A stretch of 64,000 nucleotides of DNA from assembly GCA_963969395.1 (NCBI GenBank), contig OZ017795.1, positions 22,053,063 to 22,117,062 on the forward strand. The letters run 5' to 3'. The stretch comes from Pseudoscleropodium purum (Eukaryota > Streptophyta > Bryopsida > Hypnales > Brachytheciaceae). The position numbers and the translations under genes were made by a program. Below the pieces are notes generated by a model. The model saw nothing but the letters and a program-made list of their open reading frames with translations. It had not been told where the DNA came from and did not search any database. Position 1 is the first letter of the stretch, and each line of letters begins with the position of its first letter. Shown piece after piece: positions 12,085 to 23,256 of this stretch.

Positions 12085-13460
12085 ACTCTAGCTTTAATGG
12101 ATATGGTTTTGGGAATTCAAATATTTTGTAGCAAATGCAAGAATTTGGTCAAATGTTGAAATTATTTGAGCCTTTTTAAACCCCTAGTCTTAATAGCTAT
12201 GGTTTTTGAGATTCAAACTTGATTGTAGGATATGCAAAAATTAGTCAAATGCTGAAATTTTTTGGGCATTCCTAGACCCCCAGCCGTTAACGACTACGGT
12301 TTTCGAGATTCAAATTTGTTTTCAACATATGCAAGAATTAGTCAAATGTTAAAAATTTTGGGCCTTTCTAGACCCCTAGCTATTAATGGCTACAATTTTC
12401 AAGATTCAAATTTATTTGTAGCATATTCAAGAATTTGATCAAATGTTGAAATTTTTTTGGGCCTTTTTAAACCCCTAGCCATTAACGGCTATGGTTTCGG
12501 GGATTCAAATTTATTTCCAACATATGTAAAAATCAGTTAAATGCTAAATTTTTTTTGGGCCATCTTGGATCTCCAACTATTAACAGCTATGGTTTTTGAA
12601 ATTCAAATTTTTTTGTAGCGTATGCAAGAATTTGGTCAAATGTTGAAATTTATTGGGGTCTTCCTAGATCCCAACCATCAACAGTTACGGTTTCAAAGAT
12701 TCAAATTTGTTTATTGTATGTGCAAAAATTAGTTAAACGTTGAAAATTTGGGGCCTTTCTAGACCTCTAGCCATTAATAGCTATGGTTTTTGAGATTCAA
12801 ATTTGTTTTCAGCATATGTAAAACTTAATCAAATACTAAAAATTTTGGGTCTTCCTAGACCCCTAGCTATTAATGACTACAATTTTGGAGATTCAAATTT
12901 GTTTGTTGTATATGCGAAAATTAGTTAAATGCTAAAAAATTTGGAGCTTTCCTAGATCCCCACTCATTAACGGCTTTGGTTTTGGATATTCAAAATTATT
13001 TGTTGTATGTGTAAAAATTAGTTAAATGGTGAAAATTTTGGGCCTTTTTAGACCTCCAACCGTTAACAGCTACAATTTTGAAGATTCAAATTTGTTTGTT
13101 GTATATGCAAAAATTAGTTAAATGTTGAAAACTTGGGGCCTTTCAAAAACCCCAACCGTTCACAGCCATGGTTCTCAAGATTCAAATTTTTTTTCAACAT
13201 ATGCAAAAATTAGTCAAATGTTGAAAATTTTTGGGCCTTCTTAGACTCCAGCTATTAGCAACTACGATTTTGGGGATTCAAATTTGTTTGTAGCATATGC
13301 AAGAATTTCATCAAATTCTGAAATTATATTGGTCTTCCCAATGTACAATTGTTAATGGCTAAAATTTTAGGGATTCTAATTTATTTACAACATATGCTAG
13401 AATTTGGTCAAATACTAAAAATTCCAAACTTTTCTAGTGCATAGCCATTAACAACTACTA
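12085..13460 (+). repeat. Tandem satellite of about 97 bp, 14 copies
   Basis: The unit reads roughly GATTCAAATTTGTTTGTAGC, ATATGCAAGAATTAGTCAAA, TGTTGAAATTTTTTGGGCC, TTTCTAGACCCCTAGCCATT, AACGGCTATGGTTTTGA. The ATTCAAA anchors lie near 12115, 12211, 12308, 12403, 12503, 12601, 12698, 12795, 12891, 12988, 13083, 13179, 13276 and 13371, a spacing of 95-100. Copies are diverged by scattered substitutions. No frame is conserved, so it is non-coding. Confidence 0.9.
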
Positions 13461-13569
13461 CATTGAATTACATGTTGTACAATACACATACACAATTTGA
13501 ATTTTTTTAAATCTTGATTTAAATGTGATTTCAAAGATGTTGACACAAAGAGATTGACAAGCATAGTAA

Positions 13570-13732
13570 TTAAGGTAACTCTTCCTATGACAATCTGAAT
13601 AGAAGCCAACCCATCACAGGCATAAAATTTCCAGTGATGCACATTTCAAGAACTAAAATGTACACCATTAGTACAATTTTACCTGTGATGGGCTGGCTCC
13701 CATTTGGACTGTCATAGGCAGAGTTACCTTAA
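13570..13732. mobile_element. Hairpin MITE with TTAA ends
   Basis: 163 bp. The two ends, about 60 bases each, form a nearly complete inverted repeat beginning TTAAGGTAACTCT and including GAcAgTC and AGCCCATCACAGG, around a 45-base loop. This long, slightly mismatched stem is typical of foldback MITEs and could give rise to small RNAs. Confidence 0.75.
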
Positions 13733-15485
13733 ATGCTATACTTCAACTTCTTTCTAAAGATTAACTAGTTGCATGGCTTTTTAAAGGAGACTATGAACAC
13801 TTTTTTGTTGTCTTGAAGGATTGAGGCATCAACTAAGAACAAAATTAAAAATCAATATTCCTTCATGTTATATGATTTTTTTTGTTGGTTGTTAAGCCTT
13901 TTTTGAAGAATGATGCCATGAATTTAGTTGCACATTTTGTTACTTATAGTTATATGGAAGGAAATGGAGTTTTCTACATGGCTTTGGAGAATAATGAAGG
14001 GAAAATAGTAGATGTTATAAATGATATTAGTTATTGAAATGTGAAGTGCCAATTAGATATAGGCAAATGTTGCATTTGAGAAAGAATAGAAAAATGATAA
14101 AGATCACAAAGTTTTCTTTAGTAAAATATTTATGTTGTACGAGAGCAACTACCATTTGCAAGTATAGTTGCCTATTATCAATCCTAATTATGTAGATGAT
14201 TTCATTTGGCATTATATTATTGAAAGTATTATTTTGGAGGTCAAGAGGTACATTGCAACTATATTGGCAACATTACATAATGTTAATTGGTAATTTTATA
14301 TATTTCATTATCATTTTTTATTTCTTTTTATTTCTTAATCTCTAAAGTTTGTTTGGTTTGGACCATTATAATTGTCTTTATTCTACTTTGTTTTGTTTAA
14401 TGTTCACTTCACATATTTTAATATAATAAATCTTATTTTGCCACGAGAAACCAAAATTTCAATGTTTCTATAAATCTTGTTTACAAACTTCATCACATTC
14501 AAAGTGTTGCTAGGCAACCGTTCTCATATTTTGAAAAAATTGTCTCCAAAGAGGATTTTATTGTAGTTGAAGGCAAACAAAAGTCAAATTAAAGAACTTA
14601 GTTCACTCTGACTTTTAAAACTCTAAATGGAGTCATATTCAAGGTTCATTTCTAAAGTTTTATTTTCCATTTCATATTTATTTTTACTTTTTAGGTCTTT
14701 CGTTTGTTCTTGTTGTTAATTTGAATTGATATTATGTTGCTCTATTATACATTATAATATTTTGTTTATTCTTGTACGTCATTTATTTTGTGCAACAAAA
14801 GTTAAAGAACATTTTTACTACAACATAAGAAATTTTTGTGAAAAGTATCATAATCCATCAAATTAGACTTTAAGTGCAATTGATGAATAGGTCTCTAAAG
14901 TTGTTGACAGGGTGAAGATAGCTTTTCATTCATAATTGAAGTAAATCTCCATTGCATATCCTAAGTATATCACAACTTTCTTGGAGCAAGTGAAGTGTCA
15001 GTATGAAACTCATGATGAGAGTTTAAAAATGACTTAAGAGAAGCTTTGGATGTTGGCAATTTCAGCAATGAACACTTCTTTGAAGATCAAGCGGTTAGAG
15101 ATGTGAACAAGTCTTCTACTTTATGTGAGGCTTTCAAATTTCCTAAAGCAAAATTCAACAATATTGAATTTTCTAAGTGGATTCATAAAACTAAATGATT
15201 GGTGGGCTCAAGTGAGTATTTGTCTATTTTTACACTACTAGAAATGCATGACCAAAACAACAGAAAATCAACTAATTTATGTTATTTGGGACAGTACAAT
15301 GATCATTCTGTAAATTTTTGTGAAAATCAACAAAATGGAAAATTCTTTCTGTCGATTTGGATAATGCAATGATCAAATCAACAAGTTTTTGTTGAATTTG
15401 GAATCTTTTTGGAATCTTTGAGAGTCTAAGTATAATGATTTAAAAAAACTTAAACTTGTAAAATTCAGTCTTTTTTCAATTCAAC

Positions 15486-15825
15486 AAACTTTGGAGTCCA
15501 TTCTCTCATAGTAGAATAAAACATTTCACAAAACTTGGAACTAAGAAAAGTTGTAAATTCAAGCTAGCTTTCACCTCCAAAAATACGTTTGTGATTTTGA
15601 TCCTCCAATAAAAAGTTATAGACAAAAATTAGAGAAGGGTAGTTAAGAAAATTTATTTTGACATTTTCAAACATCTTCTCTGATTTTTGTCCATAGCTTT
15701 TTATTGGAGACTTAAAATCACAAAAAGATTTTTGGAAGTGGAAGTTAGCTTAAATTCACAACTTTTCTTAGTTCCAAGTTTTGTGAAAAAATGTGTTCTA
15801 CTATGGCTAAATGACTTTGGAAGTC
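15486..15825. repeat. Large internal inverted repeat (foldback) in the CACTA element
   Basis: The arms at 15486-15637 and 15674-15825 are about 150 bp each and imperfectly complementary (for example ACAAAACTTGGAACTAAGAA against TTCTTAGTTCCAAGTTTTGT), with a loop of about 36 bases. A diverged relative of the same foldback lies at about 37800-38035. Confidence 0.75.
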
Positions 15826-15884
15826 CGCTGAAAATACAAAACACATGAAAAAACAATGAAAATACTAAATATATAAATTTTTAG

Positions 15885-16095
15885 TTCAAGTGTAGTCATC
15901 CAAGTATTTGGGTGATTTATAGGTTGAAACCTTGAACCTCCAAACATGAGGTTCAAGGTTCAAATCCCTTTGGAGGCACCCCCTTGTGTAGGGGCGGCCT
16001 AGGTGGTTGCTCGGGTAGAAAATCTTTTGATTTTAAACGGGCACTATCCCCAAAAACTTATAAATTTAAAAAAAAATTATTTATTTATTTATTTA
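15885..16095 (+). mobile_element. Possible tRNA-derived SINE inside the CACTA element
   Basis: A locally GC-rich stretch has a B-box-like GGTTCAAATCC (15958-15968), downstream GGGGCGGCCTAGGTGG, and an A/T-rich tail (AAATTTAAAAAAAAATTATT). A box and target duplications were not clearly seen, so this is tentative. Confidence 0.3.
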
Positions 16096-16483
16096 AAATT
16101 TTGGATCTGTTCAAAACAAAAAAAAAATCAACAGATTTGAATTTGATTTTGTCCAAAACAACACTTCTAAAATGATTCAATCATTCAACAAATTTGAGTT
16201 GAAATTTTGTTGTTTCGGTCATGAATTTTCTAGTGGTGTTATTATTTAAATAATAATATTTTTTGAACCTTTTTATTCAATTGTTACATTATTCTAATTT
16301 AAATTCTATATATGGTAGTTGGCTATTGAGACAAAAAAGCCTTTTGATGTTGTTGTTAATTTGGATGTATCTATTAACTATCTTTTAGATGGTATGGATA
16401 CTTTGCCCACTATTTTTTATTATAAGGAGACAATGTGCATATTGTTGTGGATACTACATTCTTTCATAAATCATGAACCTTGA

Positions 16484-18177
16484 ATTACACTCTATCACTA
16501 AACTTTATAAAATTCCACAAAGTGCAGTTTAACTTGGAATTAAATCAAACTACTATCATTTAAATTAATTATATATATACTATCTTTTAAAAATTATTAT
16601 TGTTTTTAGAAAAAATAAAATTTAAAAAAAGAACATTGATTAAAAAATAATTGTTTAGGTCATTTAGGATTAGTACATTTATTTGGTGTATAATATATGA
16701 CTACTATATTTATTTTAAATATTCAATGTTTAAAATATTTTTGTTTTTATTTTCAAGTATAGTTATGAAAATAAAATAGGTGGACCATTTTCATCCCTTA
16801 AATTTATATAAAGATCTATAATGAAGACTACATTTATCACTTAATCATTCAAAAGCATTATTTATGATTTAGTGTTTATAATGTTTAGAGTCTTTGTTTA
16901 TCACCATATTATATTCAACCTTTATGACCCATGTTTGTTGCTCCTTCTATTTTAGACTTCATAAATGTCATTATTATGATGATATGATTTATCCCAATTT
17001 TATATTTAAGTACTTTGTAGTAAGACATCTTAAACCATTATATCTATTTTTATTATATATTTGCTTATAAACACTATCTATTTTGACTATATTTCAATTT
17101 TTGGAAATACATTTGTTCAATGATTTGATACAAAATTGCATTATGGCATATTCATTTGATGTTCATTTGAACTAAAAATCCTTATATTTAATTCCACGGT
17201 CATAGGTTCTTAATGGATATACAAACTTTAAATGAAACAAAAAAATGCAGGCTCACAAGTTCATAGGCTCACAAGCTCACAAGCTCACATACTAGCATCC
17301 TCGCTTCTCAACATGGGCAATGTAATTTAACTCAATTTTTGGAAAACCCCCCTGGCACTAGACAACTTTGAAAATTTTCACGATTGTGTAGGTAGATATG
17401 TTAGGTACTTGGCCACATACCAATTTTTAAAAATAATGGATGAGTCTAACATACTCCAAATCACTTTGCACAAAGAAGATGTTTACAAAAAGTAATTACA
17501 TGAGTATGGTTTCAATTTTTTTTGGAAGAATCAAAATTCTAACAATCAACACAAAGCTTTCCTTTTCTAAATCAAGTAGAAAAATGAAGACAATCTATAC
17601 TAGAATTTGAACAAGAAAGAAAAGTAATTTTTGTTGCCTTTTGGTACAGTTATATTAAGAGTTGAATTTGGGGTAGTGTTAATTATGGGTGTGGAGTTGG
17701 GGACAAAATGATTTATTTATCATTGAGTGATGCTTCTCTATGTAGTCAATACTTCACCAAATTTTGCAACTAATTACATAATTTGAAAGCTATAAAAGAG
17801 AAATAAAAGATATTAAATTTTGAAATATATGAAACAAAGAAAAGTAATAGTTAAAGAAATTTTAAAATTTAAAATTTAAACCAAAGTTTGAAGGCTCTAA
17901 AAGTTGTTTTAAATCCACTAATAATCTACCACCAATTAAATACTAATTTTTTTTAAATTTCAGACTCACTTGATTTGAGGTCCTTTTACATTTATAAGAA
18001 TGGTTTAGAGTCAAAAGAATATTACGAGATGTTGATGGGCATGGCAAATTCCTTGAAAATCATAAGTGCAAAAACTACACCTCTTATTCTAATACATTTC
18101 TTTCCCCTTTGTCACTGCTTTCAAAATATATAGTTAGTTTTGAATTTGGTAGAGAATTGATTCTGTAGGAAAAATGT
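16484..18177. other. AT-rich spacer
   Basis: No gene or bounded repeat was recognised. A short direct repeat of AGGCTCACAAG/AAGCTCACAAG occurs at about 17250-17290. Confidence 0.5.
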
Positions 18178-18798
18178 TTAACCCTTAAATGCCTAAAGAC
18201 CCAAATTTTGGTTTCAACAATATTTTGAAGTTAAATAAACCTGACCAAGTTTCTATTTTTAGTATTTTATACATTAAATAAATCTTTTTGAAGTCTTATT
18301 TTAGCATCAAAAATCGATTTTGAAAATGATTGATTATGATTTTTGTATTCAAGATTTTGTGCAAGGGTGTCCATTGCAATCTTGACTTCACATAGGGTTG
18401 AGAGCTCTTGGAAATGAGCCTCACACACACTAAATTTTAGAAAAAATTTCACATTAGAAATTCATTTAAAAAAATTGTAGAAGAGCTTTTGAGAAGCTAT
18501 GAATTAATTGGAATTATGCATGTTATGTCCTTTAACTTCATATTTTTTTTGATGACCAATTTTTTCAATTTGACATGTGAAAAGAAGATTAAAAGACTTC
18601 AAATTGCTTTCACAATTTTAACACCCTCATAAGTAATATTGTTGTGTTTTCTTTTCCTACGTGATTTCAAACATACCTAGTTTGAATTTGTATTATTATT
18701 GTTAAAAAAAAATACAACTTATCAAAATGGTGTCTTTTTGTTCAATGTAGAGCAAATTCCTAGATGTTCGAAAGAAGTCTTGAATATCTAGGAATTAA
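18178..18798 (+). mobile_element. TTAA-bounded element, family F4 (copy a)
   Basis: 621 bp from TTAACCCTTAAATGCC to CTAGGAATTAA. It shares its interior (GTGCAAGGGTGTCCATTGCA, TTTAACTTCATATTTT) with the inverted copy at about 34183-34805. The 61-codon minus frame within it is not a gene. Confidence 0.65.
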
Positions 18799-18949
18799 GT
18801 GAAGAATGAACTTTTTTGTCCGAATCTCCACAAAAGTTACCTCACTCCAACAAATCTCCATGCATGGTCCTTGCAGACGCACCCACTACTAACATTACAG
18901 AAACCAATCAACACCCACATGAGGTCTACTTCAATTTCAAATCCCAAAA

Positions 18950-19222
18950 CCTAAAATACCCAAATATAAAAATAATAATCAAACATTAAAAAAAAATACC
19001 AACATATAAAAATAGTAATTAAACATTTAAAATAATATCAACATGTAAAAATAATAATTAAACATTTAATTCATACCAAAATATCAAAATAATAATTGAA
19101 TATTTAAAAAGAAATACCAACCTATAAAAATAATAATTAAACATTTAATTCATACCAAAATATCAAAATAATAATTGAATATTTAAAAAGAAATACCAAC
19201 CTATAAAAATAATAATTAAACG
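18950..19222. repeat. AT-rich tandem repeat, period about 79 bp
   Basis: Units of TAAAAATAATAATTAAACAT, TTAATTCATACCAAAATATC and AAAATAATAATTGAATATTT repeat, the last two almost identical (anchors near 19069 and 19148). Sub-units of about 40 bp are visible. It abuts the promoter of the CMP-KDO synthetase gene. Confidence 0.8.
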
Positions 19223-19254
19223 CTTTTTTTTTTTAAAACATCCCCAAAACAGTA

Positions 19255-19644
19255 AGCAAGCCAAGCGGGGGCACAAGGGCAGGTCGGAAGGATGATTTGG
19301 TACACTGGCGCCCGCAGTCATCAATTTCAGCAGCCCTCGGACAGAGATTCTGGGAGTGCCCAGAGACAGAGCTCCTTTCAAGTTTCAAGCCTCTGTGTCT
19401 GTCTGTCTCTCTGTCTGTCTCCTTCTCTTTCTCTCTCTCTCTCCCTCCCCTGCGAAGAAGAAGAAGAGCAGTGCGAGCTTGTCAAGCTCACAATTAGCAT
19501 TTAGCACTAGGAACCACCCCAAGGTGATTTCCTGCTTGTGGGGAGGGCTAACTTGGAGTAGGAGCTTCGGATGGATCCCATCACTGGGGAGTCCTCAAGG
19601 GCCGAGCTCTGAGGTTTCCTTAGGCTCTCCCCCCGGCACTGCAG
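19255..19644 (+). promoter_or_regulatory. Core promoter and non-coding leader exon of the CMP-KDO synthetase gene
   Basis: Base composition changes abruptly here from AT-rich spacer to mixed sequence. A pyrimidine tract (CTCTGTCTGTCT then CTCTCTCTC, about 19391-19450) lies in what is probably transcribed leader. The exon ends at a strong donor, CTGCAG|GTGAGT (19644/19645), pairing with acceptor TTGTGCAG (20525) just 18 bases before the coding ATG. The transcription start is not determinable by eye and no clear TATA box is seen. A 13-codon upstream ORF (19571-19612, starting ATGGATCCC) lies inside the leader exon and could damp translation. Confidence 0.65.
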
Positions 19645-20525
19645 GTGAGTGGATCCACTGTTTCCTGAGTGTGAATATGGGGTTGGTAGCTGAGTTTGCA
19701 AGTTTTGAGCTTTGGGCATCGGATGTCAATAGGGTGATTAGCTTCTGGAGTATCGCAGTGCGTTTCTGTAATTTCGTAATGGGAGTTTGAATTTTGGGGC
19801 AGCAGTTAGGTTTCGAAGTTTCAGCTTTCTTGGATCGGCGATGATGAGGTTGATTGGCGTTTGGAGATGTGTCCCTACAATTTGTAGTAGAGGTTTGGAT
19901 ATGGGGGTTGCAGCTGCTTTTAGAGTTATGTGGTTGATGTTTGGGGGGTGTCTGGTTAGGAGTGTGTTGTTGGAAGAGTTGATGTTTAAGATTGTGGTTT
20001 GAGCCGATTGTTTTTGAGAATTGTGATATGTTTCGTTAGGTTACGAGTTGAGTTTTTGATATCAGCACTCAATCGGTTGATGAACTGTCAGAGTCGTGTA
20101 TCAGAGGGGTACACAAGTTGGAAGAGGTTTGGATATGGTGGTTTAGAGTTTAGAGTATCTTGCATCGGCACTGTATGTGCTTTTCAAAGGTATGGTATGG
20201 AGGTGTTTGGTACGGAGTGTGATTTCTAATTTTTGATGTTGGAGAGCATTTTTATTAAGAATTGGGATATGTTTCTTTAGGTTTCGCGTCTTGAGCTTTT
20301 GACATCAGCTCTCCATAGGTTGATTAGCTGTTGGAGTGTTGTCTGAGAGTTTTACTCAAGTTAGACGGGGTTTGGATATGGTGGTTTAGGGGTTAGACTG
20401 TTTCGCATCGGCACTGTGAGTGACTTTGAAGGTTAGGATATGGAGGTGTTTGCTAAGGAGTGTGGTTTGAATTGTCGATTGTTAGAGTACAATGTTATTA
20501 AAATTTGGGGTACGGTGTTGTGCAG
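19645..20525 (+). other. Leader (5'UTR) intron of the CMP-KDO synthetase gene, built of imperfect tandem repeats
   Basis: An 881-bp intron with GTGAGT donor and TTGTGCAG acceptor. It is GT-rich and contains diverged repeats of about 230-240 bp. The phrase TTAGGTTtCG...TTGAG...GACATCAGC...GGTTGATTAGCTG...GTTTGGATATGG recurs with anchors near 19806, 20036 and 20277, and a shorter related piece lies near 19685-19750. Several open frames run through it, but they are by-products of the repeat and lack coding character. Confidence 0.7.
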
Positions 20526-20543
20526 GGAATACCAGGCATAACC

Positions 20544-23256
20544 ATGAGCTGCAAGAGTGTGATGGGCGAGCATGGCTCGTGGGCACCATGGCTGGTGCAC
20601 ACAGCTGTGGCCGCCGGCGCCATCACCCTTGCAGCCGCCGCAAACCATTTCTGGTTCCACGCGAGGTTTAAAGGCCGGCCTCGCGTGGTGGGCATCATCC
20701 CTGCGCGGTACAGGTCCTCGCGCTTCGAGGGCAAGCCTCTGGTGCCCATCATGGGCAAGCCCATGATCCAGGTCCGCCATTTGATCATCACTTCTTTGGA
20801 GCTTGGTTTGGCGGAAGCCCTCTTTTGGAAGTTTAGGGTTCAGCGATAGCGTGGACTGAATTGAACTTCATGTGGTTGGATGGTGTAGAGGACGTGGGAG
20901 CAAGCCATGAAGTGCACCTTGCTTCAAGCTGTTGGTTAGTTTCCGTTCTTTCTTGTTGTTCGTGCTGTCTCCTGTTCAAGATGTCTCTATTAGGGATATC
21001 TTGCAGATGAGATTCCCGAGGATTTGATCATGGTTGAGCAATTGTGTTTGGTCTTGTTTGCAATTGGAAGACGATTCTATCGCATTCAACACCGTCTGAA
21101 TGATCTATGAATTTCTGAATGCTGATTATAGGAGTACTTAAAGTCGGGCTTAGGCTCTCATGTGCAGGGCATGTACATATTTGGCAAGAATCTCTTGGGC
21201 CTTTTGTGTTACGTGCTTGAATGCACTGGAATTGCAAATGTTCCAGATGTGAAGTCAGATACAAGGACTTGATGATGAATGTGTTCTATGCAGTGGTGAC
21301 CACTGATGACGAAAGAATTGCCGACTGCTGTCGTGAGTTTGGCGCCTTCGTTGTCATGACGTCAGAGAATTGCCAGAATGGTGCGTTTTCCCTTTTCTCT
21401 CCAAAAGTTTAGGTTTAGTTCACAGCACCGTTGTGTAATCTTGTAGTTGAATAGTGTGCTTAAAAGTTCAGAAATCACATATGGGGATCCTTCAGAGTTG
21501 TTGAATATTCAAACATTGTATGGTTGAAGTATACAAGTACAGTTTTCCTTTAGGTACATTCTGTTACGCTCCTTGCAGATTTTTCAATGATTTGTGGAAG
21601 ATATGGAAGTGGTCATTTGTACAATTAGCGGTTCAGTAAAATCAGAGTGTGGAGGGGTTTTCATGTTTTTCATCGGCGTACTTTGTTGATAGATTCCGTG
21701 ATGTAGTGCAGGGACAGAACGTTGCAATGAGGCACTTGAAAAGCTCCGCACAAAGTATGACCTTGTGGTGAACATACAAGGCGATGAACCTCTCATTGAG
21801 CCTGTCGTCATTGATGGCATTATCCTTGCATTGCAGGTATGCTGCAGAGTGAGGTTACTGTAAACAGTTTTGAAATATTTTGAATTGCCTGATTGTGAAG
21901 TTCAAATCTGCATACAGTCAAAAAGACATCATTCACTATATGTCTAGAGCCTGTGACTCATGTGGTACAAGTTGTGCAGAGGTCGCCAGATGCCGTATAC
22001 AGCACTGCCGTAACTGCATTGGAACCGGAGGATGCTAGTGACCCCAACCGAGTAAAATGTATTGTGGACAGAAATGGCTATGCTCTGTATTTCTCCCGCG
22101 GTCTTCTGCCTTCCAACAAGTAAGTCTAATCACTTGCATTCACTTTTTTTAAAGCTATCCCCTGATTAAGTCTCTGTAAGATCGAGATGGTTTACATCTT
22201 TCATTTCTGTTCAACCTAGATTCTGACGGTGTACATCATTGTGAAATCAATCTTTCTCTTTGGTCAAAATTGTGAAGCATCTACTCATCCTTAGGAAAAT
22301 CGTTTAAGTTGGCACGTGTCCTTAGGAAGGATGAAGGATCTTGTGTCTTGTGAACCGCTGTCAGAATTTAATATGTTATGAGGCAAGCTGTTTATCGTAA
22401 AGGACTACACAATTGACAATTGTGCTTTGCTGCCTTTCAGGAAAGGAACGCCAAATCCAGACTTTCCATATCTTCTGCATCTTGGCATACAGGTTGGTTG
22501 CAAAATGTTGAATGATTACTGCTTTACACCATCAGAACTTGTTTGTAACTCGATCATAAATTGGTTCTGTATGCCACATATTCAGGGTATAGCATCTGGT
22601 TTAGAAAATACTATTTTTGTCACTTCAAGCATTTCATGGTGGAGTTTTTTTTGGAGAGATCACTAGAGTTGTGGAGAGATTTTTGTGATCAATCAAAGAT
22701 CAGTGTCCGTAGACATTTAGCGCAAACCATGTTTTCTTACACCCAACTTGCTAATTGAAGGCCAACCAATTGTGTTGGAAGAGATTTTGCTGTGGGTAAC
22801 ATCGGTCAGTATAGGAGATGCGATTAGGTTCCTCACAGTGGTAGTCTCCTTTGCCTTGAATGATTTTTCGGTTATGCAGTGGACTGATTCGTCTTCTGAA
22901 AACTTTCTTACACGGTTCTGGTTGGTGATGTGGCAGTGTTACGATACTAGATTTCTGAAAGTTTACGCCAGTTTGCCACCATCTCCATTGCAGCTTGAAG
23001 AGGACCTAGAGCAGCTCAAAGTTCTTGAAAATGGCTACAAACTGAAGGTATTCTTCCAGATTCGTGATTTCAACCATGATTAAACTTGGTATTTTGCTCA
23101 TTTATTGGCGTCAATGGGATCATAATGTCATCTCAAACTGGGTACAAAAATTTCTCATTTCAGGTGATTAAGGTGGACCACCAAGCACATGGAGTTGACA
23201 CCCCTGAGGACATCGCCAAAGTTGAAGCTTTGATGCGGGCTCAGTCTCTTGCGTGA
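20544..23256 (+). CDS. KDSB: 3-deoxy-manno-octulosonate cytidylyltransferase (CMP-KDO synthetase), 8 coding exons, complete
   Basis: Predicted to activate KDO with CTP to CMP-KDO and pyrophosphate; in plants KDO is a sugar of pectic rhamnogalacturonan II. Coding exons: 20544-20771, 20889-20934, 21294-21380, 21712-21836, 21980-22119, 22441-22492, 22937-23047, 23164-23256. Phases agree throughout and sum to 882 nt (293 aa), the usual plant length. Residues about 16-39 are hydrophobic, a probable N-terminal membrane anchor, as reported for plant homologues associated with mitochondria. Family motifs follow in order: IIPARYRSSRFEGKPL (51-66, CTP-binding signature), TTDDER (94-99), QGDEP (143-147, active-site loop), DPNRVK (183-188), HLGIQ (222-226), EEDLEQLKVLENG (247-259), VDTPED (274-279). 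The ATG is the first in its exon after the leader intron. Oddities: a 46-nt exon 2, and a weak donor CAG|GTCCGC after exon 1. All key motifs are present and no frame is broken, so it is probably functional. Confidence 0.93.

Larger units (their letters stand above)
15233..16238. mobile_element. Non-autonomous CACTA (CMC/EnSpm) element with TTA target-site duplication
   Basis: 1006 bp. The left end is CACTACTAGAAATGCATGAC and the complement of the right end is CACCACTAGAAAATTCATGA; similarity continues about 40 bases (ACCxAAACAACA). TTA flanks both sides (15230-15232, 16239-16241). No transposase is encoded. Inside are a large foldback (15486-15637 against 15674-15825) and a GC-richer SINE-like piece. 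Confidence 0.9.
13894..16483 (+). pseudogene. Decayed multi-segment reading frame of unknown family, interrupted by a CACTA element
   Basis: Five plus-strand segments read like protein: 13894-14034 (FLKNDAMNLVAHFVTYSYME...), about 14110-14292, 14452-14589 (...QPFSYFEKIVSKEDF), about 14810-15195 and 16319-16480 (KKPFDVVVNLDVSINYLLDG). Segment four includes a clean 58-codon stretch, 15022-15195 (NDLREALDVGNFSNEHFFED). Segments carry internal stops and at least one frameshift. A GTGAGTATTT donor-like site at 15212 and TGGTAG before 16319 bracket the CACTA element at 15233-16238, as if it entered an intron. I do not recognise the family. The segments could come from a transposon or a host gene, and some openness may be chance in AT-rich DNA. 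Confidence 0.3.

Noticed and set aside
12085..13460. CRISPR-like regular repeats
   Set aside because: Units of about 97 bp are diverged throughout with no distinct repeat and spacer parts, and the sequence is eukaryotic nuclear DNA.
19292..19790. Overlapping frames of 66-144 codons across the CMP-KDO synthetase leader
   Set aside because: They run through the CT microsatellite and across the splice donor; the longest starts at a non-ATG codon.
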